Shown here: piece by piece, positions 1-11,848 of the stretch
Position numbering within the stretch: position 1 is the stretch's first letter
Layout of the letters: each line of letters starts with the position of its first letter
Source of the DNA: Anisus vortex
Lineage: Eukaryota; Mollusca; Gastropoda; Planorbidae
DNA length: 64,000 nucleotides
NCBI GenBank assembly: GCA_949126835.1
Contig: OX421497.1
Coordinates: forward strand, 11,502,132-11,566,131
Direction: 5' to 3'
Translations under genes and position numbers: made by a program
The notes under the pieces: generated by a model
Told to the model about the DNA's origin: nothing
The model's database searches: none
The model's input: only the letters and a program-made list of their open reading frames with translations

Positions 1-193
1 TTATAGAAAAATGTAATAAATGATCAAAGTGTTCTGGAGTTGTGTTTTTTTTATATTGACATCAACAGAAGGAGTAAATAACAAAAAGTATTTATAAGTT
101 TATTGTTTGGCATGATGCTTATTTTGAATGATTTCTGAGATTGATAATACTTTTAGTTAATTCCATTAATATTTCTCCTTTTTTATATTTGGG

Positions 194-470
194 GCATGGT
201 AGCCATGCGGCAGAGCGTGCGGCTGAACGTTCGGCTGGCATACCGACGATCCTGGGTTTGGATCCTGGTGAAGGCTAGGATTTGTTTCCGGGACCTGAGG
301 GTGTCTCTAAGTCTACCCAGCTCTGATGGGTACTTGACCCTAGCTGGGGTAAAGTAAAGGGGGCTGTACATAGTGCTGACCACACAATCACCAATTATGC
401 CATGGCCACAGAAACTAGAGAACGCTGCTTCATCGGCCCTTTGAATCAAATTAATTTGATGGGATACTTT
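194..470 (+). repeat. tRNA-derived SINE (family 1)
   Basis: Copy of the commonest SINE in this window. It has a diverged tRNA-like head, a B-box region (GGTTTGGATCC near 255), a body with CTACCCAGCTCTGATGGGTAC and GGGGTAAAGTAAAG, and a tail motif related to GAACGCTGCTTCACCGGCCC. It lies upstream of the first CI-MPR exon seen. Confidence 0.75.
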
Positions 471-605
471 TGTATTCATCTTTACCCTGGAACAGATTAT
501 TGATGGCCATCATAAGTCTCCTGTAGTTCCCTGTACTTAGTGAAAGTTTGACAATGTAAAATTTTTTCTATGATGTTTACTTCATTGTTCTTTTTATACC
601 CACAG

Positions 606-3600
606 GTACTGGCTAAACCTTTGCCAAGGGGTTCAAGGTCAGGCTGTGACTGCCGGCTGCCCGTTGAATGCCGCTGTCTGCAGGAGACTGGCTGATAAAA
701 GTAAAGTCCAAATGCTGGGTCAGCTCGACTCTCAGCAGATCACAGGTGATTTTTTCCCACCCGTTATTGTTACATCTTTTTATGTTCCTGGGTTTAAAAT
801 GTTACGGATGCACTTCCTGAATGGTTGACCCATACGTAATCGTCAATGTTTGGAATGGAGGTTAGGTTTGCAGCTGTGCTGAGTAACTAATAAAATGTAC
901 GTTACAATTATTGCGCATTGATTGTAACTGGCAAGTGGAATACTTTGAAAAATGAAGGTGTGACAGTTGGCAGTAGTAATGTTAAAGGTGTTGTTGTTGT
1001 TTTTGTCTTGATTTGAAATTTTTTAGTTGTACCTTAAACCAGGGGCAAAGTACATAGGAGAACTGAAATTTTGAAAAAAATGTAACAATTCTTTATAAAG
1101 GAAACTGTACTATATACGGGAAAAATAAAGTAAATGCTTGTCAAGCAAAATTTTAGCACCCTCTGCACAAAAATCCTGGCTGTGCCCCTGCCTTTAGCTA
1201 ATTATCTTTTAAAAGAGTAGAGCAAAATTAAATAAAAAATTATCAAGTTAAATCTTCTTTCTTCTTCTTCTTTGTTCTCAAATGTTATGATTGGGAGGAT
1301 TCAGACAACAAGTCCGATGGTTGTAATGAACTGCGCAGTGGCTGTCAGTTGCTCTAGTCCACCAAACAGTTTGTCGTTGAAGGTAGCCCCCAGGGGCCAA
1401 ATGGCTGACCGGGTAGAAAGATACAGAGGGCAGGTCTGAAGGACATGCTCCGCATTTTCGGTATCTGTTTCGCAGGGGCACATTTTGCTTGCTCATAGTT
1501 TACGGAACATGTGTTGCTTTAGCCTGTTGTGACCAGTCCTTAGTCTGAAGATAATGTGTTGGAATTGGTGGGAGAGTTTGTAGTAAGCATCAATCTTTGG
1601 GTTGTTTTGTTGCAGCTCAGACCATCTTTCGGATTCATTCCTTTTGAGTATTAAGTTGAATCAATAATGAATAATGAAACAAGGAAAAGATTGGAGGCAA
1701 TAGAAAAGTGGTTTCTAAAAGGATGATGAGAATATTATGGAGTGAAAAAAAAAATGCTGAGATATTAACAACAGCATGTGCCACAAGATCACTCATTAAA
1801 ACTATAAAGACAAATGAAATTCTTAGGACACGTCTATAGGAAAAATGGAATAGAAAGACTAGCTTTGTGTGGGAAGATATCTGGTAGGAGAGAGAGAGGA
1901 AGAAAAAGAATAACATACAGGGAAAGCCTGAACGAATGGGCAACAAACAATAGCGTAAACAGTAACGACTTCCTTGAAACGGCTAACAACTGAGAGAAAT
2001 GGAGAGTCATGAATGTTGATTTCCGTTCCAGACCTTGCACCTGATGATGATGAATTAATAAGTGTAAAAAAAATTGTTTATCCTTATTCTCTTCTTTCCT
2101 CAAGCTGTGAGTGAGTCGTCCACCAGCACATCTGTTACGATTAACTACAGTGACGGAGAAGCTGACGTCTGCTCCTTCGGAGGTAGGAGGCGCAGTGACA
2201 TTCCCTCAAAAGTTTCCATAACTTTAACATGTGGCAGCACCATCGGGGCCCCAGCTTTTGACAGTTTCAAGTATGATATTTGTTTTTTTTAATATTTAGT
2301 TTGTAAAACAAAAAAAAAATATCGGCATAAAAGAATCTTTGTATAAACATTTGTTTTCTAAAACTTAAATTCTTTGTTTAAGCTGAAATCTGTCACTTTT
2401 ATTACATATGCATATTCATAAATGAGGGCCAATTTATAGGTCTGGTATGTTAAACTTGTTTCTTAATGTTCAATATGGCAATATATATGTTGGGTTCATA
2501 TGTTGACTGATATTGCATTTTATTTTCATTTAGTTCTAATGAATGCATTTTCAAGATCAAATGGAAAACCAGAATGGCCTGTGCAGTCAGCCAGTGAGTG
2601 AATTTACAGATGATAGAATTCAGTTTTTGGTTTTTATGTGTGTGTGTAAGTTCTTTTTCATTGTATTCTCATTGGGATAGTTCACTTACTACCATCTGCT
2701 TGTTCTGTTTAACTTCGTTTAGTGATAAGCTTCAAGTGAAGGAAGTGAGAGGCCTTGTGTATGACGTGAGAACTGGGCTGAGTATAAACTTGAAGCCTCT
2801 GCTTAATCCAGCAACGTGAGTGAACTCAATAAATTTTAAGTTTTTCTGCCCATGATGATTTTTTAAAAGAATAATATTAGTTTAAAACTTGGATCTGAAG
2901 ATTTGTCCCTGAGTTTACCCACCTCATCAGTTTGGGAAAGGAAGTTCAGGGTGGTTGGGAATTGTGTTGGCCACACAACCTGTGGCCAATGAAACTGGGA
3001 AATGCTGCTCCGCTAGTCATACGGATCAAAAAGCTCTAAATGGGAGGATATATTACTCTTACTCAAAAGACGCAATAATTTTCTTTATAGAAGGAGCGTC
3101 TGTAATGTATAAGATAAGATACTCTACTTGGTACACAGTGATTATAGGGGCTGGCAATAAAACGCTCAAAGCTTAGCTTTTCATTGCACATTACAAATAA
3201 ATTTTTTGTCTATGTTAGTTATCATTATGCATGAGAGCAACTACCAGCGGTAGTTAAGTTGCCAGTGTAGAACCAGCATTTATCCAGGCCCATCTGATTC
3301 ATTGGATATAGTTTGGAGGGAGGGTGGTGGGGGTAGACACCTTACAGATTTAGCCATATATATATTCATTGACATCCTATAAAAATTTTGACTACACCTG
3401 AAAATGTCAAGGTCATTGTGTCCCCATCAACGGCACTTAATTGTTCATAAATTTTGGAAAATTTATTTAGACTAGAAATGTATTTTTTTCTAAAAGGCTT
3501 TTCTTCATGCAGCATTTATGCAGTAATGAGTTTTCTAATGTTTTTATTTTTATTTGGCAGCCAATATATTGTTGATGTAGCCGCTGATAAGTATATCATC

Positions 3601-6600
3601 AACATGGGGGGCCCTATTCACCTGGCCAACACTAATCCTGAGCCCTGCCCTGGGGCAGCTGTTTGTTTAAAATCTGGCCCTAGTGATTATAAGGTTCTTG
3701 GATCATTCAAAAGCATGGCATATTTCATGGAAGGTAAAGTTTGTTCCATCTTTTCTTAATCTGTAACAAAAACATAGTAAAAAAAAGAAAATGTACCAGG
3801 AAGGCGAAAGCTTTTTGGTTAAAAATAACAAAACTTGGCCCTGAATAGTGAAATAGAAATGTTTAAATGGACATTTTGTTAACACTTTGAAGGCCCTTCT
3901 CAAACTAGTTGGCTTAAATAATTTTTCATTCCCTAATGGCTCCCGATAATTTTTCCAGTATCATCACAAAGGTTTAAAAAAAATATTTCCATTGCCATGT
4001 TTCAGGGGTGCATTTGTGTGCAGGCCACAGATAGAAATTAATTCTTTTTCAGAATATTGACCCTGGCAAACAATGTAAAGTTATGTTTTATGGAGAAAAA
4101 AAAAGAATTATTGTGTTATTGATTTTTAAAAACTTTATGCAGATGAACACCTGGAAGTAGTTTTTACTTCCCCTATCAAGTGTCAAGGTAATCAGTCTCA
4201 CCTGAACATCACCTCTATTATCAGCTTCCACTGTGCCAGCGATGTTGAGTCTGTGAGTTTCTCTCATGCCTTTTTTTCTCTTTCTTATCTCAATGTTACT
4301 TTTCCACTATGAGCCCAAGAATGTTTCTGTTAGCGCTTGCAATTAATTGGTTCAGTGAAGCGTGCAATTGAAATACAATAACGCAGTTCACGTCAAGAGG
4401 ATGTAAAGCTTAAGTCACATCTCTGGTACCATCAGGCCATATTATATAAGTGGACCTGCAGTTACTCCTCTGCAGTTCTCTGCAAGGTCAACACAGGACT
4501 CGGGTTCTAACCCTGACGCCATCCAATCTCTGCCGCCCTGCAGTAGGTTTGGACAAAAGAAATAATAATTTTCTTTCTAGACAAGACAATAAGTGTTGAA
4601 TGAGTTAGCTTCTCATTAGTTAGTTTAAAATTAGGATCATTTGCATTAATGAGCTTTTGGCTGTGAAATTCTCACAATTACCTATATTATAAAGGCTGGG
4701 TGATGACAGAAAACTGACACATCGCTCTACACATCCTAAGGCTGTAGGTTTGAGGGTTGAGAAACAACTGTTTAACTCTCCCCACCCCCTTGCTAAATGT
4801 TAAGAATTAGTAATGAGACTAAGAGTAGAATCTGCAGAGAGCTGGATAGACAGAAGGTGGAATTGGCACTGAATACTAGCATTTACCATTATGTGAACAC
4901 CTTGACTTTCAAAATGGCAGTATTTCTTTCTACATCAAGGTCTCATTGTAGCCCAGGCAGCTGGTTAATTCATAGACCCACTTTTAATGTCCATTTCCTG
5001 AATTCCAATATTATTATTCTTAAATGCACTTTTATTTTGATCTAAAATGTTTATAATGCACATCAAGATGGGGACAGATGTTGTTTTTTTTTACAAATGT
5101 CAATTCTTTGTTTTCAGTCACGACCAGAATTTCTGTATAAGACTTCGGACTGCGCTTACATGTTTGACTGGGACACAAAATTTGTTTGCTTTGATTTGGA
5201 CCAGTAAGTAGTTGTTCTCAATTCAGGTTAGATCATATTGAATGTTTTAATAATCAGCAAGTTCTATGCGTTTGTTGAAATTATTAAGTTCAAATTTTAA
5301 CTACTGTGAACTGTGTTGGACCAATACATTAAAAAAAGTAAAATGTAGTATTTACTAGCATAAAAATTTCACTTTTTTTTGAAAATTTACATCATGACAT
5401 GTTTTCAATTGACATAGTTTTAAAAGTTTAAAAAACTGCACTACTCTGTCATAAAGCTGTAACTAACTATGTATTAATTTGTTCATGGCATGCTAGGGGA
5501 GTGTGTGGCCAGCTAAATTTATTTCTTTACTTTCCAAGTGAAGTCAGGTATTCAACTAAGCTGGGTTTACTTGGGGACAGCATTAACTAGATTCTGGAGA
5601 AAAAAAAATCATAAGGCTTTTTTTACCATGATTTGAATTGAGACGTTTAGGTCGGCCATCCAATGTTGCACTCTTCTAAAGCATCACTTTCCCCCTTTCC
5701 CATAAACTGTAATCATTGTTTAGACCGAGGTTGACCAGAAGATGACTACAGCACCTTTAGTATTCCTGTCTTCAATGCACTTGTGGTATCTTCTATGTTA
5801 AATAAATTCTAAAAAATGGCTGCTCATGTTCCTTTCAGATCTTCACTGAATGCCATCAGCAATTCAGAAGACAGACCCAGTGCTAAGAAAGTGGCAGTTG
5901 GTGTGTCTGTGTTTATATGCATAGCGCTGGTCTGTGTTTTTGTGTTGATTATGTACAAGCAGGAGAGAAGGTAAATTACAACTCATGGTTTTAAAAGCCA
6001 ATATTTAAAGACCTTGTGTCAAGTCATAATTGAACTCTTAGTCTCTTTGATGTATTTTTTAACTTGGATTGATCCAGTGCTTGAATTGAATTAAAAGATA
6101 TCAGTAAAGCAAACATTTTGAGGTTGTTATTTTTAAATGCAGGAATATCTGTCAGAAATTAAGACTTAGGCTTCTAGTTGATAGTAGGTGTCAGTGATTG
6201 AAACAGAGCATAATAAATAGTCTATGGTCAAAGAGAGATAACCAATGAAAAGAAGAGTAAAACCTTGACCTTGATAACAAAAACAGACGATAATTATTAT
6301 ATGACAAGAGAAGACTATAGTTATCGCGCAGTTTTAGTGATTTTTGTTCGTTCACGTGTTGTGTGAGAAATGTTAGAAGGTGACAGGAGACTCGACCTTG
6401 GTAGGGCAGTGTGTGCAACGAGCTCTTGTGAGATAGGAGCTGTATTTTTATGTGGAGATTTTGTAATGGAGATAATATTGGAGATCTCAGTGAATCTATT
6501 CTGTAAATTCTATTATGTAACTTGCAATGCAATTGAGTGAATATATATATTATTATTATTACTTATGGATTTTGGACTAAATTGTGAGGACATAAAAATG

Positions 6601-8011
6601 TGTGTGTAAATAAACTTATCTATATATATTTTACTGTTCCTGGAGAGTATTATTAAATTTGTCAAAGCCTCGAAGAGATTGTTAGTGAAAGTGTTGAACA
6701 GTCACTAAATAGCAACTTACAGTAGGTCCTACAATATTTTCTTAATAACCGTCACTAGGATTTGAAAAAAAATTATCTAATAAAAATTTTTTTCCTGTTT
6801 GATTTCTCTCACAGGGCTAAGATAACGGCCAAGTTGAAAAGAGTTGTCCTGTGTAGGAAGGTCCAGGATGCACCTATTGTCTATTCTCGGGTAACAAAAG
6901 TTTAAACAATAAGCAGTGTGTCTTTGAGGAGGTGTGAATGGCTTTTGTGGTGAAAATGTAGACTTACGATCAGGAAACATTAAATGTTGGCCTTCTGGAC
7001 CATCTTGTCTACCTAAATATATGGGTTACCGGAGTTGGCAGCCGCTGATTAAAACTGAATTTACATAACATGGGCTTTTGAGTAGTTTGCCTATTGCATA
7101 ATTTCAATCTGTGTCCAGCATTTTCTGCTTCCCGGCCCCTTCCCAAACCCCTTATTCGGCTAAATGTTCTAAACTAATTTCGGCACTTCATCTCTTTTTA
7201 TGTCTATTTTTTTTTATAGCTTAAACAAATCTTTTTTGTACAAAGTAAATGAAAATCTGTTCTCAATACCTAATAGATGAACCCCACAAATGTGGCTAGT
7301 TGTACCTAAGGTTGCAAGATAGTTTTTCAGAATTTACCAGCCAGACACCTTCCCATTCCTCCGCTCCCCGGTATCTCACCAAGGGGAAAATTGTTATACA
7401 TGTTTGATATTTATTTGTATTTTGTACTGGACATTTTGCTAAAATACTAGTGGAAAACCAGACTTCTGGAAACCCTAAAAGTATTTGGTTGAATAACACC
7501 TCCTGTTTATCTATTTTAGGCAAATTTTGAAATTAAAACCCCCTCATTTTGTAGTGCAACCATTTGCATTGGGTGCGGGCATCTAGTGGCAGAGTGTAGG
7601 ATTGCAATTTCAAAGGTCTAGAATCCACTTCATAGTTTAAACCAGGGCCTGGAGTGTCATTGAGTCTGCCCAAGGCTGATGGGTGTCTGACAAGTTTGAG
7701 AATGTCAAGGTGGGCTGGGCTTTTTTGGGGAACACACACTCCTTTTGCTTGTTCTGGTAAAAAAACAACTGCTCAGCTCTGCTTTACTAACCATATGGAT
7801 TATATGTAGCGTGAATGTGGTTACCTTACTACCTAGAATTTGCTCCATTGGTTCCTTCATTATATCTCAGCTGAGCCAGGCCGAGCCGGGTGACGAGGAC
7901 CCTTTCAACCCATTCAGCGAGCCAGACGAGGAGTCGGAGATCCACAACGGCCAACTTCCCCCGAGAGTGAGCACCTTCCACGACGACAGTGACGAGGACA
8001 TGCTGCTCTAG
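606..8011 (+). CDS. IGF2R: Cation-independent mannose-6-phosphate receptor (CI-MPR/IGF2R-type), 3' part of gene, ten exons
   Basis: Type I membrane receptor that carries mannose-6-phosphate-tagged hydrolases from the Golgi and cell surface to endosomes. Coding exons, all with AG/GT borders and continuous frame: 606-745, 2105-2270, 2534-2593, 2723-2815, 3561-3733, 4143-4252, 5118-5203, 5839-5970, 6815-6890, 7871-8011 (TAG). The first exons hold MRH-type repeats with the typical spacing: YWLNLCQGV, then an ITLTCGS strand, then NECIFKIKWKTRMAC, and a last repeat ending SDCAYMFDWDTKFVC. One membrane segment and a tail of about 75 residues follow. The tail matches the vertebrate receptor in layout, with a Y-S-R-L signal and a terminal acidic dileucine motif. 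The 5' end lies before the window; vertebrate relatives have 15 repeats, so most of the lumenal part is missing here. Introns hold LINE and SINE debris. The family is clear; orthology rests on the tail and MRH pattern. Confidence 0.9.
1279..1645 (-). mobile_element. LINE 3' fragment (RNase H-bearing type), degraded
   Basis: Read on the minus strand this encodes the C-terminal tail of a non-LTR retrotransposon (ENAEHVLQTCPLYLSTR... then a terminal GLVV). It is followed by a GAAGAAGAA-type 3' tail at 1255-1275. It is homologous to the longer copy at 13507-14055, which also retains an RNase H motif. It lies in a CI-MPR intron. Confidence 0.7.
1650..2045 (+). mobile_element. Degraded LINE C-terminal fragment, second type
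   Basis: Frame-shifted plus-strand coding remnant: RLEAIEKWF, then KFLGHVYRKNGIERLALCGK, then GRRERGRKRITYRESLNEW, then EKWRVMN. This is the usual C-terminal region of endonuclease/reverse-transcriptase LINEs (the FLGH...R.G...L...G...G.R.RGR pattern). Several frameshifts and stops make it dead. It sits just before the CI-MPR exon at 2105. Confidence 0.65.
2905..3030 (+). repeat. SINE family 1, 3' fragment
   Basis: Contains the GTGTTGGCCACACAACC... AAACTGGGAAATGCTGCT portion of the family 1 SINE. The head is missing. Intronic in the CI-MPR gene. Confidence 0.55.
3065..3123 (+). repeat. LINE 3'-terminal tail remnant (hairpin plus TAAGA repeats)
   Basis: Carries TTTCTTTATAGAAGGAGCGT, then TCTGTAATGTATAAGATAAG. 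This is nearly identical to the 3' end of the LINE at 48488-49750. Intronic in CI-MPR. Confidence 0.7.
4427..4590 (+). repeat. SINE family 2 (tRNA head, LINE tail), degraded
   Basis: Has the B-box-like GGGTTCTAACC, then the CTGCCGCCCTGCAG block, then AATAATTTTCTTTCTAGACAAG, the same order as the better copy at 36788-36962. Intronic in CI-MPR. Confidence 0.55.
5839..5970 (+). CDS. IGF2R: CI-MPR exon encoding the transmembrane segment
   Basis: The exon follows a CCTTTCAG acceptor and ends at AG|GTAAAT. It encodes a short lumenal stalk, then a hydrophobic run beginning VAVGVSVFICIALVC and ending at MYK, followed by the basic stop-transfer QERR. This is the only membrane segment in the exons found. 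The QERR-AKITAKLK sequence after it resembles the juxtamembrane basic stretch of vertebrate CI-MPR. Confidence 0.9.
6815..6890 (+). CDS. IGF2R: CI-MPR exon with first part of cytosolic tail
   Basis: Acceptor CTCACAG, donor CGG|GTAACA, frame continuous with both neighbours. It encodes a basic stretch and ends ...VYSR. The next exon starts with Leu, so the tyrosine signal Y-S-R-L (YxxPhi, an AP-2-type internalisation signal) is assembled across the splice junction. Vertebrate CI-MPR has YSKV at the comparable place. Confidence 0.85.
7565..7742 (+). repeat. SINE family 1, diverged copy
   Basis: Shows the family order, degraded: a head-like GTGGCAGAGTG, a GGTCTAGAATCC B-box remnant, GTCTGCCCAAGGCTGATGGG, then GGGCTGGGC. 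It lies in the last CI-MPR intron, about 130 bases before the final exon. Confidence 0.5.
7871..8011 (+). CDS. IGF2R: CI-MPR last coding exon with acidic dileucine sorting signal
   Basis: The acceptor is TATATCTCAG. The exon encodes 46 residues, rich in Asp, Glu and Pro, and ends FHDDSDEDMLL followed by TAG. The D-S-D-E-D-x-L-L type motif is the GGA-adaptor-binding signal of mannose-6-phosphate receptors. Here it sits at the extreme C-terminus, whereas the vertebrate protein has two further residues. Local GC content is far above the surrounding introns. Confidence 0.9.
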   Translation: MSQAEPGDEDPFNPFSEPDEESEIHNGQLPPRVSTFHDDSDEDMLL

Positions 8012-8760
8012 CCCGAAACCCCCCCAAAAAAGACGATCCCCGTGGCACCCTCTGTCCCCAGCTGTGAAAAAAAAACAACTACCAGTTGGTTAACCTCAAC
8101 ACAGCTACTGCTGATATTGTAGCTCTGAATAACAATAATTTTACACAGAATGAAGTTTTGGTCTCTTCATAAAAATATTTAATTGGATAATCTGCTTAAT
8201 ATCATTCCATGCTTTCATTTTAAACATAGTTTGTTCATTTTAAGTGTGTGTCTGCGTATACTATAGATCTAAAGCCATTCTTACTATAGGTAGTTGATCA
8301 TTACTTTGTTTCTTTTTGAAATGAGAAAGTTGGTACTTTTTCAATACTATGTATAAAATGTACATATGCTTAATATAATTAAATATATATATATATTTAA
8401 CAATGAATTCCTACTCTAGTGGATTTTTTAAATTTACATACAATGTTTTAGTATAATTTTGTTCTTACTTTTTGTGAATTCATTTCTTAGAGGAAGAAAA
8501 AACATATTTTTGTAGTTGTTTTGTGGATGTTAGAGATCTAGAATTATTTCCTTTGGATAGATACATTAAAAAAAAAAAGTCTTCACTTTGTTAGTGTTTT
8601 GGGAATTCCCCTAAAACAAAAAAATAAACAATAACAAATACACTAGTGTCATGTTGCACTAAGCTCCTTAATGGTTATAAATATTCTGAGCTTTTTTAAT
8701 GGTGTCTGTTCACATATCAATATCACATTGTAAATAATAAAATAATGCATTTTTGTGTGT
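8012..8760 (+). other. CI-MPR 3' UTR to proximal poly(A) site
   Basis: Non-coding AT-rich sequence after the stop codon. AATAAA occurs at 8623-8628 and again at 8736-8741. The second is followed within about 10 bases by a GT-rich run (8750-8788), a good downstream element, so cleavage near 8755-8765 is the best guess. A distal signal near 13343 could give a much longer UTR. Confidence 0.6.
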
Positions 8761-8788
8761 GTTGGTGTGTGTATGTGTGGTGTCTGAA
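8736..8788 (+). terminator. Poly(A) signal plus GT-rich downstream element
   Basis: AATAAA at 8736-8741, then TTTTTGTGTGTGTTGGTGTG and further GT-rich sequence. This is the classic layout of a metazoan cleavage and polyadenylation site, 725 bases after the CI-MPR stop codon. Confidence 0.6.
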
Positions 8789-9545
8789 TTTGACTGCTGT
8801 TGACTGTAATTACTACTAAACATGCTTTCGTTCAGCTCACAGTATGTCTACCTTCTGAATATCAACAGTGTTTTATGGTTAAATTGTCAAGAGTTTAAAT
8901 GACAATGACCACAAATTGTCATGACATTATAATGTATTTTTGGCACTTCTTGTTCAAGTAAGTTTTAAAGTATTGGTCACAGCTGTGACTGTCCATCAAA
9001 TGTTCACAATATAATTAGAAACATTTCTCTCTTTTTTTTAAACATAATTTTGAAGTAAGCAAAAGCCATTTTCCAGTTGTATATTTTCCACTGTTTAGCT
9101 TTCCCACTGTTTAGAAGTTTCTAACAATATTAGGATTTTCCCACTTTTTAGACTTAACACTGTTTTGAAATTTTAACTTTGTTTACTTTCCATTGATAGG
9201 ATATTCCTTTGTTATAAGACATTTTTCTTCAAGACTTTCCACTCTTTAGATTTGTCCACATCCTAGAATTCTTAGAAAACAAACGAGATGAGTGATGTAA
9301 TATTTTAAATTTAAACAGAAGTGCTTGAAGAGAATTTGTTTAAAGAACACACTGTGCATTATTAATTGATTTGTGTGTGTGTGTGTGTTCATTTGATTTT
9401 TTGTTTTGATTGTGCATTTAATGAATATTATTGTAAAGCATTGTTTCAGTTATAAATTAAAAAGAAATAATTTTAGTTTTCATTCTGATGTATTCTTTAT
9501 TAATACAAAATGCAGTTTGTGCTCTTCATTATCCTATTCAAACTC
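8788..9545. other. Intergenic, no gene seen
   Basis: AT-rich sequence after the CI-MPR poly(A) site. It holds a short GT run near 9373-9388 and a degenerate set of ACTGTTTAG/CACTTTTTAGAC-like words between 9090 and 9260. No coding potential is visible. Confidence 0.5.
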
Positions 9546-9607
9546 TGCTTACACTTACAATTTCTCTGCTTACACTTACTCTGCTTACACTTACTCTGCT
9601 TACACTT
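9543..9607. repeat. 15-bp tandem repeat, about four copies
   Basis: Units of TCTGCTTACACTTAC, with one variant ending ACAATT. Short and local. Confidence 0.8.
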
Positions 9608-9930
9608 TATATTGTCCTGTTTTAGTAAACCTCTTTATGGATTAGACAGACTAATACCAGTCAACTTCTCTCTCTTACATTAGTTTTCTCCCCTTCCTGT
9701 GTGAAACCTGCTTCTGATGCAGTATTCTTTGCTTTATTTCCACTACTTTTCCCCAGTTCAACTTTCTATTTGAAGGAGCCACTTCTATTGCCATGAGCAA
9801 TCTAACCAAAACCTTTCCCGTGTGGTTTAGTTGATATAAAAGAAAAAAAGTTATACCATTCTAATTAATCTTATTGGTTTTTAAATGTAAAGTAGTTCTG
9901 TATATTTCTAAGGCATTTGGTTTTATATAG

Positions 9931-10127
9931 CAGGGGTCGGCAACCTTTTGATTATAATGTGCCAAGTAGGATTTCTAATTCATTCAGCGTGCCAACAGGT
10001 CTAAAAGTCAACCCAATCTTTTCTTGTATAAAATACTCTAATTGTCTTTTACAGAGTTTTCCGCATCAGATTCCAAATGGCTCGGCATGCCAAGTTTGGC
10101 ATGCGTGCTGTAGGTTGCTGGCCTCTG
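9931..10127. mobile_element. hAT-like miniature element (CAGGGGTCGG family)
   Basis: Begins CAGGGGTCGGCAACCTTTTG and ends with a diverged inverted copy, TAGGTTGCTGGCCTCTG. The inner ends carry the family words GCGTGCCAACAG and TGCCAAGTTTGGCATGCGTG. Flanks TTATATAG and TTATAGAG match at 7 of 8 bases, the 8-bp duplication expected for hAT. 197 bp, no coding capacity. Confidence 0.8.
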
Positions 10128-10135
10128 TTATAGAG

Positions 10136-11428
10136 GCTCATTAAACAAAACAAAATCATTGTCACATTAAATTTGGTTTGTTTAATAAAAATATTGGAAA
10201 AATCAATATTTCAAAACTACCATATTAAAATAAACACTCTATAATATAAACACTAATATTACAAGTCCATTAAATAAAAAAGTTCATTCTGAAGAGAGAC
10301 ACGATTCTGAAATAGATGATTTGTATTTACTGAGTTTCTGTTCTTCTACAGAGATAAGGTTTCCCCTTCTTATTGTTCATAATGCCAATGTCACAACATT
10401 TTCAGATGTATTTGTATGTAATACAGACTCTTGCCACACTCGGAGACAGAAACCCACCTTTTTTTCTGTGGGGATGTGGGGGAGGGGTGGTTGGTGGTGT
10501 TGTGATGACCCAGATAGCAATGAGTCTCATACTATTTCATTTCCTTTTACTTTCTGTCCATTGTGGTTTGCTTGGCTGCTTGCTGTGCAATAAAAAAGAA
10601 AGTGCACACTAAACAGATTGTCGCAGACACAATACCCAGTCAACTCATAGTATGAAAGATGTAATATTTTTACAAGTTCTTTTTTCTTTTCTTTTCTTTG
10701 GTGAAGACACAATACAAAGTCATACGTGCATAATGTTGTTTTCAAGTATGTGTGTATTTGATTTCATGCCCACAGTGTATCTATTGTATGTATTGACCAG
10801 ATCAAAATGAATGGTGGTGTAACTGGGTAATTTGACTTCCTGCTAAACCTGGTGTTGTGATCATACATGGGCTTTCATTTGTTTTAATCGTTTTATCTCC
10901 ACCGATATAATGCTTGTTTCTTTCCCTCTAAATTACCACAGTGGGATAATTCTGAAGAGAGCCACGATTTGTTTTGATGAACTATGATTTAAAGAAAATG
11001 GTGTTTAATATTTTGCAATATTTGTTCAGTCAAAATTGTTTTATTGTCCATAATCACAAAGTACATGTCATTGCCTGTGTCATCACATTTAAAAAGTAAT
11101 TTTTTTCTTAACCTTCCATCATGCTGTTGATTTTTAGAATGTAGAAGAAAATGTTGTGTATTTTATTATATTGCTTTTATTATTTATGCTTTAGTGCTTC
11201 ATTACTGCTGTAAATGTTTTTATTTGAAGAGAAAATTGGAAGGGGGGAGCAACCCAGCCAGGCTAGTCCTGAGAACCACTTTCTTGGTATAAATATTACT
11301 AAAGACTGTTGTAATGGGTTCATACCAACTGCACAGAAGTCTTCCTGTTTTTCATTGGAGATATGTAGTTTTAATATACTATTCCTTATGACCTTGTAGA
11401 ACTAATGCATCACAGTCTGATCAATTTG
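10136..11428. other. Intergenic, no gene seen
   Basis: AT-rich DNA with no supported exon. The short open frames here lack conserved motifs and splice context. Confidence 0.4.
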
Positions 11429-11436
11429 ATCTATAG

Positions 11437-11840
11437 CAGTGGTTCCCAACCTTCCTAATGCGGCTACCCCTTAATAAGCTTCTAATGTTGTAGCGACCCC
11501 CCATCCCAACCGTACAATTATCTTCGTTGCTACCTTTTTATTGTAATTTGCTATTGTTATATTTTGAAATTTCTGACATGTAGAATGCATTTACATTGTT
11601 AGAAATTAAAGTTTTGTGATTAATCACACGTGTTAACATTAGAATAAAGTCTTGTGTGGAATACTTAAGATGTGAAATTCATTTCTCATTACCTACTATA
11701 ATATATTACAGTCTCGTTTCCTAAAACCGGCAAAAATAGGCCTATGGGTTTTCCGATGGTCTTAGCCAGTCTTAGGCGACCCCCTCGAAATGGTCGTTCC
11801 ACCCCCAAAGGGGTCGTGATCCACAGGCTGGGAACCGCTG
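11437..11840. mobile_element. hAT-like miniature element (CAGTGGTTCCCAACC family)
   Basis: Starts CAGTGGTTCCCAACCTTCC and ends GGCTGGGAACCGCTG. It is flanked by a perfect 8-bp duplication, ATCTATAG, at 11429-11436 and 11841-11848. 404 bp. The sub-terminal CGACCCCCT and AAAGGGGTCG blocks are typical of this widespread non-autonomous hAT type. Confidence 0.9.
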
Positions 11841-11848
11841 ATCTATAG

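Noticed and set aside
6191..6532. 113-codon minus-strand frame in a CI-MPR intron
   Set aside because: No recognisable motif and no splice or promoter context; typical random frame length.
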